Below, piece by piece: positions 42,837 to 54,389 of a stretch of 64,000 nt of DNA. Source of the stretch: Unio delphinus (lineage: Eukaryota > Mollusca > Bivalvia > Unionida > Unionidae); the NCBI GenBank assembly GCA_029339505.1, contig JAQISU010000115.1, positions 1,099,001 through 1,163,000 on the forward strand, read 5' to 3'. A program made the translations under genes and the position numbers. The notes beneath the pieces are model-generated. The model was not told where the DNA came from, made no database searches, and worked only from the letters and a program-made list of their open reading frames with translations. Numbering within the stretch: position 1 is the first letter of the stretch; each line of letters opens with the position of its first letter.

Positions 42837-43223
42837 GCAGCGAGCGTCTTCTTTAGTGGTTCGGTTGCAAGTTCAGGTATTACAAATGTCGGTAACTGTT
42901 GTTCGGTTATTTTAAAATAACTGAGAAATATATAATACGATGGTTCTCTGGTTCCGTAGCGTTTATAATACTCTTCATGGATTACGAATTCACGAATTTC
43001 TCGATTAATATACTCGATATCGTCTATGATCTGATTTAAATGATGGTTTATTTCGATAATCTGTTGTTTTAGGTCATCAGAATAATGCGTGTAATACTCG
43101 CAAATAAATTCTTTTATTTGGGGTGGTTTAGTCGACGCTGTTATAGCTTTAAGTACATTAATTACTTCTTGGCCGCATATTGGTGGGTCGGTTATTGTCT
43201 GTGTTGGTAGCATTCAATATCAG
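42824..43223 (-). pseudogene. Protease C-terminal part fused to an acidic coiled-coil segment
   Basis: The frame on the - strand (43213 to 42824, 129 codons) begins just after a stop that ends the protease N-terminal half. Near its start it reads DPPICGQEVINVLKAI, where the cysteine of C-G-Q would be the catalytic cysteine of an adenain-type protease. The rest is a Gln/Ile/Glu-rich helix (IIEINHHLNQIIDDIEYINR) and a tail without known similarity. The helical tail may be a protease extension peculiar to this lineage, or another gene joined by decay. It overlaps the penton relic by 13 bases. Confidence 0.45.
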
Positions 43224-43536
43224 ATTGGAAGTTTTAATCGATTAATATAGTTCATATATTCCTTGGTTGGTGCTAACCCTAATGAATCAAAATAAACGAT
43301 TCCACGCAGATCAATCGCGTATGCAACCCAGTGAGTTCCAGGTCCAATGGTTTATCGAGATTAATAATACCGGTTTCAATGTTGTTCGGGTGTTTTGTTA
43401 ATTGATCTCGCATAAAAACACCATTGAAGATTTTTATACTTAATGTTTTAGCAGCATCTATTAACTCAAAATTTGACATTGGTGTTATTAAATCGTCTCT
43501 GGCAAATTTATGCCTTTTGCCCTTTATTTGTATCAA
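43221..43536 (-). pseudogene. Adenain-type protease N-terminal half, Polinton 2
   Basis: From 43536 down: MSNFELIDAAKTL, then FNGVFMRDQLTKHPNNIETG and IINLDKP. After a one-base shift near 43345 comes GPGTHWVAYAID, with the catalytic histidine, and YFDSLGLAP, with the acidic residue, stopping at 43221-43223. 'GVFMRDQL', 'NLD' and 'GTHWVAY' in this order are typical of Polinton maturation proteases. The catalytic cysteine appears in the next frame (CGQ near 43170). The gene is therefore split in three pieces. Its role is capsid maturation. Confidence 0.65.
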
Positions 43537-43910
43537 TCTCCTGTTGCTTTATATAGTGCCATTCCTGTTGCTGTTCCAACTCCTCCTAGCTCTGAAGCTT
43601 TCGCGACTGCGGAGGCGGCCACGGCAATCAATGCTGGTATAGCCGCGAGAAATGGAAATACACCAACTGATTTAATTGTATCTTTGATCGCGCCCGCAGA
43701 GAGAGTAACCTGAATACCTTTTATATTTTCTTTTTGCATCACTGAAATTCTTAATCTGATGCGCTGTCAGTGATAGTTTATTCTGACCACCAGTGATCTG
43801 ATTGTGTTTTAACGATATCATAATTCCAAATTTTTAACTGAATCCGATTGCATCCTTTTAATCTGACCATGAGTCAGAGTAACATTAACGTGACAATACG
43901 ACATTTATAA
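43533..43910 (-). pseudogene. Gly/Ala-rich hydrophobic Polinton protein
   Basis: A short Lys/Ser-rich helix at about 43740-43850 (LTAHQIKNFSDAKR) is followed by IKGIQVTLSAGAIKDTIK and a hydrophobic, Ala/Gly-rich segment (FLAAIPALIAVAASAVAKAS, then GVGTATGMALY). A protein with 'LT..Q..K...A...G..V.[IL].LS...I' and then an Ala/Gly-rich hydrophobic stretch lies beside the capsid gene in arthropod-type Polintons. I infer a virion component that interacts with membranes, as suggested for pVI-like proteins, but no experiment known to me supports this. A shift separates the two parts. Confidence 0.5.
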
Positions 43911-43919
43911 AAATACGAG

Positions 43920-45125
43920 TGATCTGTGTTATATGTTTTCAACTGGTGCATCAACTACCCTCATTCGTCCACCAACATCTTCTAGCAACATCGATTTGTC
44001 GCTGGATATGACTACAATTGCTCTGTAATTAGGGATAAGTGGGGCTACAGCAACCGGAAGAGTTACACGAGTTCGAAAGAGTATATCAACAATAGCCTGT
44101 CTGGTTAAAGCAAGATGTTCCACCGAAAGTAATAAATCGGATTTCTAAAATCTAATTGTGATATTTGCAGACCAGTATCTGCATTCAGATCACGTCCCAT
44201 AAATGTCAGCAAACGATGATATGCGCCTGCTATTTGGTTTGTCGGTAATTAAGAAAAATATCTTTGGATAGATCTTGTTGGCCGTTTATCCTTAACAAGA
44301 CTTCGTTAACTCCGAGTTGGTCAAATATCATATGACAACGGGTTTGTGTTTTAATCAAAAAAATATCCTGTAGTGATACAATTATATGTCGTGGCTTAGA
44401 AACACCTTGCTGATGCCATGTGCATGTAAATATACCGTCAATGGTACTTTGGATACTATCTGTGGACTATTGTGTGTTTAGCTCCAAAGATATCCGTTTT
44501 AACATTTCTGCAAAATCGAAATATATGAGACAGTGGAATTGCACATGAAAATAATCTACGCGGTCCATGCAACATTGATACATGTCTTGCAAACCCTAGG
44601 TTGAGATTAGGATTAACACCTTTTATAATATCAAAAACATCACCTGGTCTATCTTCATGTTCAAAATCATCTGGTTGTGGATCAGGTGAAGTACCTCGTG
44701 GTGTCCGTAATTTGACGTACTGAACATGTTCAGCGCTATCAGTAATATCCTTAGCAAACATCATTGATGGACCGTCCGATCTTGTATAATCATCAGAATA
44801 CCTTGCTAAACCAACTATTATTGTAGCAACATCAACATCCTTCAGGATATATTCAATCTCTCTTCCATCAGTCATATATGTAGCGCTACTAAATAATGTC
44901 ATAATACCGTTATGGACAAAACCAACTCGCACATTTGGGTCATATGGTGTATTAGCTGCAACATTTGTTACAAGTTTCCCTTCCACTTCAATAAATACTT
45001 CATAAGGTAAGAAATATTTACTTGTATCTTGAATTTGAAGTTCAATTCTTGATCGACTTTTTGGCTGAATTGCGTTTTTGAGTCATCTTTATGAACCGGT
45101 GCGTCTATATCAAATGCTGCGTCGG
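43920..45125 (-). pseudogene. Major capsid protein of Polinton 2, broken
   Basis: From about 45125 down: FDIDAPVHKDDSKTQF, FLPYEVFIEVEGKL, then the long frame 44986-44456 with VHNGIMTLFSSATYMTDGRE, VDVATIIVGLARYSDDYTR and IPLSHIFRFCRNVKTDIFGA. The blocks 'NNGLM.LFS...Y...G.EIE', 'LGL..YSDDY' and 'IPL.HIF.FC..Y....G.KH' are those of the double-jelly-roll capsid of arthropod/cnidarian-type Polintons. Further pieces continue to 43920 (VVISSDKSMLLEDVGGRMR). Shifts near 45010 and 44455 and several stops break it. It is the best evidence for a second Polinton lineage. Confidence 0.7.
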
Positions 45126-45164
45126 GTGAAGATTTGAACACTATTATATATTTCTCGATTTAAA

Positions 45165-45960
45165 TCGCGATCTCAAACCACTTCTTGCTATTAAATTTGC
45201 AATAATATTTCCCTTTGCATCAGATTCATCAAGGCTGCTAGTTATTGGTCTGTGTCTTGGTTTAATATTTTACTGACATTCCCGGGCATGATTAAGAAGA
45301 TTGTATTTTTACTGACGGCGGTTTTCGTCGCATTAACCGTGTTATTCACCAAACTTCTTAAAAATTCTTTTTCTGTTTGTATCTCTTGTTGAGGTGGAGG
45401 AAGCTGATAGGAAAACTTTTGTTTTGAAGATTTTTTTTCATTCCTTTGTTGTTTTTCTACGGAGTTGGTGGTTGCTGAGGCTGTGATCTGTATTCTTTAT
45501 CAAGTTTTTATAATTCCCTTACAAAATTAACGCATTTTGGATCAGTATTTCTGGCTTGTTTTTTGTTATAGTATACACGATAATATATCAAAATGATAAA
45601 ATTATCATCATTCAAGGTAACATATTCTGGTTTTAAAATTTTATCTTTTTGAACCAAACTTGCTAATGTTGCAACTGGTAAATTATTTTCTTTAATTTCT
45701 TTGAGCTTGTCAAGAACACGCTTGTTAAATCTCGTTATTGGTTAAATATTTTCTTTTATTGGTTTGGGTTAAGGTGTAATTTTATCCTTCACATAAGTGA
45801 TTTCGGTACGAACTTTATCTATACAATCTAGTATTTCCTGATCAACAGAATGATTTTGTGCTGCTGCTATTTTGCTGCTGCTATTTTGTTCAAGAGTTCG
45901 TTTTAAAACTGGAAGAACACATTCTCATTCCTCTTGATTAGTATCTCCTTATATAACCTC
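45165..45960 (-). pseudogene. Charged coiled-coil protein of Polinton 2
   Basis: On the - strand, a frame near 45680-45520 reads FNKRVLDKLKEIKENNLPVA, then LASLVQKDKIL, KPEYVTLNDDNFIILIYYRV and ARNTDPKCVNFVREL. It continues with a Gln/Pro-rich stretch (QPQQPPTP), a helix (EKEFLRSLVNNTVNATKTA) and a basic end near 45170 (ARSGLRSRFKSR). Stops separate the parts. I do not recognise a named family. Position before the capsid gene and helical character suggest an accessory or scaffolding protein. Confidence 0.4.
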
Positions 45961-46299
45961 CCAGAGGCTTTATTTTCGTCTGGAAACTTGGTCTGTTCAC
46001 CCTCTCTGCTGCTCCAGTTTCCTCCACTTGTCTCGATCATGTGCCAATGCCCCTGTCTCCGCAAAATTTGTCACGGTCCGGAAACTGTGATTGATAATGT
46101 GATTGTCATCCAAACAAATAAAAATAATAATTTTCATGACAAATAGTGGCAAACAGCTATGGAGAATGCACATTAGAATCGACAAGACATATAAATCATC
46201 TGTATGACTAAATCATTCTGAACCTTCAGTACGGTACACAGTAACAATTTAAAATGTAACAGACATCATCCTAAACCGTGAGTTCGATATACATCCCCA

Positions 46300-46580
46300 T
46301 CTTAAAAGGGTGATACGGATGAAAATTAATAATTTGTATTTAACAGACTGGCTTCGCGATAGTTCGGATGATACCGACAATAATTAATAATTCGTATTTA
46401 GCAGACTGGATTCGCAATAGTTAGGATGATATGGACGATAATTAATAATTCGTATTTAACAGACTGACATCGCAAAAGTTAGGATGATACGGATGTTAAA
46501 TAATTATTTGTATTTAACAGACTGTCATCGCAATAGTTAGGATGATACGGACGATAATTAATAATTCGTATTTTATAACT
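46300..46580. repeat. Minisatellite D, unit about 58 bp
   Basis: About five units of GATAATTAATAATTCGTATT, TAACAGACTG and TCGCAATAGTTAGGATGATA. It lies just before the probable terminal exon, possibly inside its intron. Confidence 0.85.
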
Positions 46581-46673
46581 ATATGTTTGCGGTATAAAAT
46601 AGATGAAAGGAATATGGCAGCAGCTGTCTTCAGAGTACTAATTAAATGTAATAAATAAACAATTTCATTACAG

Positions 46674-46822
46674 GCCAAATCAACAAGCAGAAGTTGGGTG
46701 CAGATGAAGACGGTTTCTGCTACGGCTGGACATGGGAGAGCAGGATCTCACCCAAGCAGTACGGAAAATACCCAGTTGTTACCGTCAAAGCATATGACTC
46801 CGAATTCAAAACTAATAATTAA
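46674..46822 (+). CDS. Probable terminal coding exon of an unidentified host gene
   Basis: A splice acceptor (TTTCATTACAG, ending 46673) is followed by an open frame of 49 residues with balanced composition and GC-rich codons unlike the surrounding DNA: QINKQKLGADEDGFCYGWTW, then ESRISPKQYGKYPVVTVKAY, ending at TAA 46820-46822. The exon starts in the middle of a codon. AATAAA signals follow at 46914-46919 and 46987-46992. This is the only stretch in the right half that looks like ordinary host coding sequence. I do not recognise the protein. Earlier exons would lie to the left, possibly beyond Polinton 2, which would then sit in an intron. Confidence 0.5.
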
Positions 46823-46992
46823 ACAGCCCGGACAAACACAAACATAAGCATACACACAGATTAAACAACACAATCGAACATTCAAAGGTATGTAAACAAA
46901 TATGTATGAAACAAATAAAAAGTATAAACAACAAAACGATTGTATTTAATAGGAACAGAGATTATTGCTTGTGATCCCAATGTCCGAATAAA

Positions 46993-48040
46993 GACTATTT
47001 GTTTTCAAAAACCACACTCTGTTTTGGTGGCTTTTCTTATTACAAAACAACCTGAATAGCATGCATTAAGTGTACGACGTGCTGTGAATATTGATCAGAT
47101 TCAGGATACTCCGCCATGGGGATGCCATTCGAATTCAGATCGTGCCATTCGAATTCATGGCGTTACCAACTTCGGGTAATGAGATTTAGTCTAGAGTAAG
47201 CTCAGCAAGTAATATCGCTAATTAATGATATGTCCTATTATTATAATAGGCCAGTATTTGGCCCAAAAGTCGAGTATAATTACAAGCATATCATGCAAGA
47301 AGAATACAAATAGCTTTGAAGAATCTTTGTCTGAAACTAAGAAGAATCGTTCGTGCTGCAAATAATATGTACGTCGTGTGGCAAGAACAGTTCTAGGCTT
47401 AACAAAGCTTCTGCTGTTATTGTCAACATCTTTCCCGAGTAGTCCATACTCGTCTTGGATCATAATGTCAGAAAACGTTGTGCTTAATTTGTGTTTTACT
47501 AATATATAAATCACGCCTGGTCTAATGGTATGTGTAACCATGTAAGCAAGACAATTGGCTAATGTGTTGTCTGCAAGCAACGCAGAATATAAGGCACCGC
47601 CTTTGATCTTCTTGTGCTTACTGGCAAACTTCCTATGCTAAACGGAGATTGGACTATTGTCTGGCGGCGGGTATATTGGCCAATGAAATCCTTTGCATAA
47701 ACAACTGATGCTAATGATCAACCAATTTCTGTTTTAGCAGATCCAATACCACATTCATGAACGATCTTTCAGCGAATTCGACCAAGAAAATTTATCTTGT
47801 GTCACGACAGTCTTGTTCTGTACAATATTGCTTACATTAGCGGTCAACCTATCTCGGGATCCATTTATGAGAGGGTATTATCCACAATATCTATCCAGCA
47901 CACAGGCTAGATTTATAATATCTGCACTTTGAAAGCAAAACTATAATTATTAGACGTCTGAATTATATCTAGGTAAGTACTGATAATGAGTTTTTCGTAT
48001 TTCTTTGCTACATGCTATATGATTTTGGAGTATCCTTACA
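46993..48040. other. AT-rich DNA with one 120-codon antisense frame
   Basis: A frame on the - strand at 47580-47218 is long for this base composition and contains TTFSDIMIQDEYGLLGKDVD and a hydrophobic end. I recognise no family and see no splice context that decides it, so I leave it uncalled. Confidence 0.3.
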
Positions 48041-48527
48041 AGAAAATATCTGTGTTATCTACGCTGTATCATGTGGCACAATACCAAATGATTAATGTTG
48101 GCTGTGTTAACTACGCCGTATAATGTGGCAAAACACCTAATGATTCACGTTTGCTGTATTATCTACGCTTCAGCATGTGGCAAAATACCAACGTTGGTTG
48201 TGTTATCTACGCTGTATCATGTGGCAAACACCAAATGATTAACATTAGCTGTATTATCTACGCTGTAGCATGTGGCAAAATACCAAACCATACACGTTAG
48301 CTGTATTATCTACGCTGTATCATGTGGCAAAATACCAAATGATTCACGTTAGTTGTGTTATCGACGCTGTATCATGTGGCAAACACCAACTGATTAACAT
48401 TAGCTGTATTATCTACGCTGTATCATGTTGCAAAATACCAAACCATACACGTTAGCCGTATTATCTACGCTGTATCATGTGGCAAAATACTTAATGACAC
48501 AAGTTTGCTGTGTTATCTAGTTTGTAT
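48041..48527. repeat. Minisatellite E, unit about 52 bp
   Basis: About ten units of TTATCTACGCTGTATCATGT with GGCAAAATACCAAATGATTA and a short variable part. The last unit is interrupted by the solo LTR; its remainder (GTATCATGTAG) continues at 49352. Confidence 0.9.
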
Positions 48528-49351
48528 TGTTACGTGCTTAGGCTCGAATAAGCAGCAACACAGAAAGTGTGAAAACTAACAAGTTTGTAAAACTTTAACA
48601 ATGAATTTATTAAGTATAATTATTTTCATAAAATAAATAATCTTACGGTTTTAGAGAATCAAATCCAACAGTAATCCAATATAGAATTCTCAAAAATAAT
48701 CCACTAATGGAATTGCAAAGAGTCCTGATTAATAAATGTTCTAATAGTTCCAGGTTCGAATCTTGACGATGTAATCCAAAATGGCTGACAATGTCACGTG
48801 ATACAGTTCTTGTTTTATAATCATCCAAATGAAATTATGAACACAGGTTCTTTTTCTTATAATTCCTCTTGCTACGACAAAATGACACAATGTCCAGTAC
48901 AAGGTAATTAAAATTATAAGTCAAACATAAAAACACAACTATTAACTTTAAAAGCCCAGATTCTACTAATGTTAGCTTCCAAAACACAGCTATATATATG
49001 TAATTCCCTCGTAAACAAAAAGGAATCATGTGATTCTAGAAGGTCATAGAAAGAAGCTACCTTCACTAAGTCACGTACTAAAAGAATGAACCAGAAAAAA
49101 ATAAGCCACGAATTACTAAAAATAAAAAGATAAATTTGGATCTAGCCAATCATTTCCAAGGCTTGTTTACACTCTCTAAAGAAGGGTCAGAAATGAGGTC
49201 AACAAGCCAAGGTCAACCTGTATTTACAGCTGGAGTCCAGGTCACCCTGAATTTTCCAGAATAATCTCTCAATGAATGAATTTTAAACCCTAAATGACAA
49301 ATTTGGATTTGACAATTAAAAATAAATAAATTAAATCAAATATACGTAACA
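48528..49351 (-). mobile_element. Solo LTR of the Gmr1-type family, 4-bp target duplication
   Basis: It begins TGTTACGTGCTTAGGCTC and ends AATCAAATATACGTAACA, the reverse complement of the LTR at 28564-29391, 824 bp. GTAT occurs on both sides (48524-48527 and 49352-49355). No internal region is present, so it arose by recombination between two LTRs. It inserted into the last unit of minisatellite E. Confidence 0.85.
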
Positions 49352-49363
49352 GTATCATGTAGA

Positions 49364-50860
49364 AAACAAGGAGTTTGCAAGTATGTCGCGCATTAAATAA
49401 CTTTCTTTTCCTATGATACACATTCAAATTCAAATGAATGGCATGCCAAACTCTTAACGGCTGAATAATATTTTAGTGAATATTTTAGTATTCATAATAA
49501 CACAAGTAGCTGTCATCTGCATGTCTCTCTGTAACATGTGAGAGACAAGTCGAACTGCATACACGTACACAACGATGGAAATTACATCTGGATTTAAACT
49601 TTCTCTGATGAGGAGCAAATATTATAAACACAATGGCAAAACGTGTAAGTGCAGACTTGTAGTGAGGAACGTATTATTGACCACGCCATGGTCTGAGAGT
49701 GGTAAGAGCAATCAATACCTGAGAAAATATTTTCGTCCCAAAATGTGGAAACTACATTCGCATAGTTGCTGTTCTTTCACATATCAGGTGCAGATATCGA
49801 CCTAGTGAAATCCTCAACATGACAATACCAAAAGAAATGTTGCTCTGCTTATAATGTCGTCAGCTTCAAAGACGAACTGAGGAAACCAGTGGAATCATAG
49901 CGGAACATGTGCTGAGATTTCATGCAGACTTTGCTAGGTGAAGTTGTTAATAGGATAAACTTCAGGAATTCTATGTGTTGCTAGATTTGCCAGCAACCAC
50001 CTGTCATTTATCTTTCCAATACTGTGGAACAGCATATAAAAAATACAATCTGAAATTGCAGACGCCACAATTGTTTCCAGTAGTATTTGATAACCTTAGA
50101 GAGTACAGCTCTCATCTGATAGTATAAGCGTTTAACTAAAAAACAATAGCTCGCATACCAAACGACCTAGATAAGTATAAGCGTTATGCAAGAAAACAGT
50201 AACTTACATACCAAACGACGTAGATTAATACTTGCCGTTCTTTTTGGGTGAGCTGCTTTTCTTAGAGAGTCTACAATTCATGAATACTTCAACTAAAGAA
50301 TCCAGTCAAGAACATAAAACTATTCAGAAACACGGCAGAATAATTTGCTACTGATATGTTTCGTTTATAGATCACATTGGAATTTATACGTACAATTAAC
50401 TGCACGACGTCACATAAAAATAAATTGATGAGACCGCACTCGTAGCAAAGGAAGACTTAAATAGCAAATTAGACAAGGCAGATTTTCTGATAAAGACTAT
50501 ATAGCTATGCACGTGCGGTGTATGTTTGGAATAAATTTTACATAAAAGTCTTGGCAAATATCATGAAATGTGTTTGAAAACGAACATTCTGGAGAATGTA
50601 CTTGAAAAGAATTACGTTGCTTCTATATGTCGTATTACAACTTATAACCTACTTGGCAATATTTTTGCCCATGGCTATCGTGGAGTTTCTTGCTGATTTT
50701 GATATGTATAAAATTTTCGAGCTGTATCTGCTGTGGAATTTAGGTTACCACCAAGAGACACGTTGTTTTAAACACCAATAAATACCTACCAGAAAAAGAC
50801 AAAACAAGTGAATGAAAATATAGTACGTGCTTGCATATTAATAATTTGCATAACTGCATG
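49364..50860. other. No gene seen
   Basis: AT-rich intergenic DNA. Frames at 49575 (76 codons) and 50596 (61 codons, hydrophobic) have no supporting features. Confidence 0.45.
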
Positions 50861-51285
50861 ACATTCATAAGGTTAGGATTAAGGTTTAATGACATACTAC
50901 TCCTGCTGATCTACATGACATTCATAAGGTTAGGGTTAGCTGACAGAATACTTCTGATGATCAGTATGACATTCATAGGGTTAGGCTTAGCTGACAGAAT
51001 ACGCCTGCTGATCTATATGCCACACAGAGGGTTAGAGGTAGTTGACAGAATACTCCTGATGATCTATATGACATACATAGGGTTAGGGTTAGTTGACAGA
51101 ATACTCCTGCTGATCTATATGATATAAATAGGGTTAGGGTTAGCTGACAGAATACTCCTGCTGATCTACAGATATTCATAGGGTTATGGATTGGGTTAGC
51201 TGACAGAATACTCCTGCTGATTTACATGATATTCATATGGTTAGGTTTAGTTGACAATACTCCTGCTGATCTAGATGAAATATGC
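50861..51285. repeat. Minisatellite F, unit about 51 bp, with TTAGGG-like core
   Basis: About eight units of CATAGGGTTAGGGTTAGCTG, ACAGAATACTCCTGCTGATC and TATATGA. The 98- and 68-codon frames across it are repeat artefacts. Confidence 0.85.
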
Positions 51286-52585
51286 CGACAAGGCACAGCT
51301 GCTTCTCGCGGACAAGGACTGGTTGTATAAGGGAATTACAACAGAAAACTTGTACGAATCTAGTTTCTTTGATTCTCCTAGAGATAGTACTAACACGCTC
51401 ATTAAGTAAAACGGTGCCAGAAACAACAACAAAAACTTGATGGGTTGAAAGAGGAACATAATGGCAGTGATTGCGAAGCCATCACACTAAAAAGTGAAAT
51501 GTATTCGCTGAAGCTACTTGGATGATTCATGAATAAGTCGCCGCCAAAGTTATAATGAAAAAGGTATAGTTAAATAGGTTGTATCAAATAATATCATGCA
51601 TGATGACGTGATTGCTTCGGTTTCTGGCGAAAATCCGTAAGTCTGATTACCATGTCCTAAATAACGATATTGTTAAATAAAATTGGACTATCTACATATG
51701 ATGACAAATTATTCGTCCTGGATGAAGGTACGCGAGCCCATGGTCATTTCAGAAACAAAGAAGTAGATCTGGTACAGCCAGATGTGTTTATTAAATGAAC
51801 TTAATTTACGACCGAGCAAACACAAAATAGAAAACAACTACAAATAGAGACAACACGAAACCCTTTAACAGCCCCAAAAATTTAGAAAGAAGATTTCATT
51901 CTTAGGCCTAAACAAAAAAACAAGAAAGAATATTGTCTGGTACCTAAATAATTCTCAGCACGAAACAATGCGCTAAAACGTATAGTTCATCAGTATCAAA
52001 GAACATTTGCACTTACTGGACGAGCTGTATTCATAGTTTTTATCTTCGCCACTCAAATTATTTGTCAGTCTCGAGATGGCTTGTATGTTTGCAAAAAGAA
52101 CGTAGCTGTTTTTAGTCGGATTCTTTCGAATAATATTGTGACGCAGGATCTGTGTTACGTCACCGTTTTCATTAGACTTATATAAATTAAAAATCAGATA
52201 TTCTTTCCATGTCATGATAAATAAGTAGATTTTTCTATCTGCTTGCAAAATCAATTGCGTAATGTGCAAAATCTATTATGTAAGCACCTTACATCAGCAA
52301 TCATACTGTTACCGTTTTCGGAGACTTCTAAATGGTAATGTAGGAGCAGGAGAATGGTTGACACATATGCTTTTCTCAGGTTCTTCACTAAATTTATGTA
52401 AATGAGCACCAGAAATTTGCTTATGTGTTGAGCTGATGACGATGTTAGCGGCATATCTGGAAAGCGATCGTATCCGATGTCTAGCTCTTATGCGGGAATA
52501 CGATGTGGAAGTCATTGGAATCCCATATCTAGATATTATGCAGGGATACGATGTGGAGGTCATTGGGGAAATGTTCGAATGTGAT
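51286..52585. other. No gene; one short tandem duplication
   Basis: Near 52468-52560 two copies of about 48 bp share TC(G/C)ATATC-GATGTCTAG-like and ATACGATGTGGA(A/G)GTCATTGG blocks. Otherwise nothing is supported. Confidence 0.45.
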
Positions 52586-52589
52586 TACG

Positions 52590-53265
52590 CTCTTTTTAAA
52601 CTATAGTACTATCTAAATAGAATTATATTAATGGGTGACCCACTTCATATTACATTTAACACCCTGGTAAGCTCTTTCCATCGTTCGCCACCAAATATCA
52701 GACCCAATATTTTTCAGTATTCAGATAATAACCTATACTGCTTATCAATTTGTATTACAAGCTTACAAACCTGATAAAACTGCAATTTTTATCAGACAGA
52801 TGCCTAGACAAACAATATTAGCTGACAAAACTACTAGTTTTATCTTAAACATACCGAAACTACCAAGCGTTACATGTATATATTAGTTGTAAAATAGTCA
52901 TAAATTGTCGCCACATAGTTAGAAACATCGGATGAAAGGACTGTCGTGTCTAAGAGTTGGGAGTGGTTTCGTTTGCACTAGTTAAATATAATACTGTAGA
53001 GCTAACAAGATCACCACCGGTGGTTGACTATATAAAGTAAATTAGGTCGATATAACACTATTACAAGGATTTACGCATGGTTAATTTTGTACTTTTAAAG
53101 CCCACGGCAGCTATTTTGATATCCTTCATTGTCTGTTCATGAATGAGGTGAAATACTATACCTACATTTTTTCAAAGCTATTACGTCAAACTATGATACA
53201 ACATTTTTCAGACATAGTAATAATGGCGAATGTCTGTTTTGAAAATGTTATTCTTTATAATACTA
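52590..53265. repeat. 660-bp repeat, copy 1
   Basis: It contains TTCATATTACATTTAACACC, CAGACCCAATATTTTTCAGT, GAAACATCGGATGAAAGGAC and AGCTATTTTGATATCCTTCA. It is followed directly by copy 2. Its segment 52699-52785 is repeated without change at the right edge of the window. Confidence 0.8.
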
Positions 53266-53995
53266 AAGTATAAATAGAAATGTACTATTGGGATTCCCCT
53301 TCATATTACGTTTAACACCCTCGTAAGCTCGTGCATCATTCGCCACCAAAGGTCAGACCCAATTTTTTCAGTATTCAGATAATAACCTATACTGCTTATT
53401 GATTTGTATTACAAGCGTACAAACCTGACAAAACTGCAGTTTTATATCAGACAGATGCCTAAACAAACACTATTACAAAGCTGACAAAACTGCAATTTTT
53501 ACCTGAAACATACCGAAACTAACAAGCGTTACCCGTATATATTAGTTGTAAAATAGTCATAAATTGTCGCCATATAGTTAGAAACATCGGATGAAAGGAC
53601 TGTCGTGTCTAAGAGTTGGGAGTGTTTTCTTTTGCACTAGTTAAATATAATAATGTAGAGCTAACAAGATCACCGTTGCATGACTATATAAAACATATTC
53701 AATGACAGTCTCCGACAAATGAATATTAATTTCACACAAAGCCGGCCAGGTATACGTAAACAAGCAAATTAGGTCGATAAAACACTCGTTTAATGATTTA
53801 AGTTTGGTACTTTTGTACCTTTAAAGCCCAAGGAAGCTATTTTGATATCCTTCATTGTCAGTTCATGCATGAGGTGAAATACTATTCCTACATTTTTCAA
53901 AGCTATTACGTCAAAATATAATACAATATTTATAGTTTTATTACATAATAATAACGGCGGAACTTTTAAAAAAATCTAATTCTTTATAATTCTAA
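53266..53995. repeat. 660-bp repeat, copy 2
   Basis: Same landmarks in the same order as copy 1, with small changes and an extra segment near 53690-53760 (ATTAATTTCACACAAAGCCG). No coding potential; possibly a satellite-like or non-autonomous element. Confidence 0.8.
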
Positions 53996-54389
53996 AACCA
54001 CCGAAATTATCCTTCCGTAAACAGGTAAATCATTATGTGAATACATATCAGCATCTCCTGAAAGTTCATGGACAGTCTACTCGCGTGGGCAGCCGTGCTG
54101 TCACAGAAGTAGTATGCGAGATTCTTGATCAAGGGGTTGTGCGTTTGTACGCAATGGTGTGTCCCAGGAAAAGGCCCATTACTGCAATTGTCTCGGTACA
54201 AACTAACGGTCATATAATTCTGTTGTTCCATTGATTCGACGAGGCCCACTCTAGTCATCCGAGGGTTTGAGAGCTGATTCTCTCCTGTGCGTGCGCAGGT
54301 GGCTGATGAGACCAATCCTGGCACGATATATTCATTTGTATAAGGGTTAGGGGATGAGTGGGACATATCCAAGTTGGATGATTTCACTT

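Larger units (their letters stand above)
39740..45960 (-). mobile_element. Second Polinton relic, different lineage, truncated
   Basis: On the - strand the order is unknown coiled-coil protein, major capsid protein, a Gly/Ala-rich hydrophobic protein, adenain-type protease, penton C-terminus and protein-primed DNA polymerase B. These are Polinton families but clearly not the same lineage as the element at 1-7.9 kb: the capsid and protease resemble those known from arthropod and cnidarian Polintons. It ends abruptly inside the polymerase at about 39740, 350 bp from minisatellite C. No integrase or terminal repeat is seen. Every gene is broken. Confidence 0.75.

Noticed and set aside
47218..47580. 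A 120-codon antisense frame as a gene
   Set aside because: Length is notable for this AT content, but composition is unremarkable, there is no splice or poly(A) context and no family resemblance. Left uncalled.
50831..51179. Repeated hydrophobic frames (98 and 68 codons)
   Set aside because: Translation of minisatellite F on both strands.
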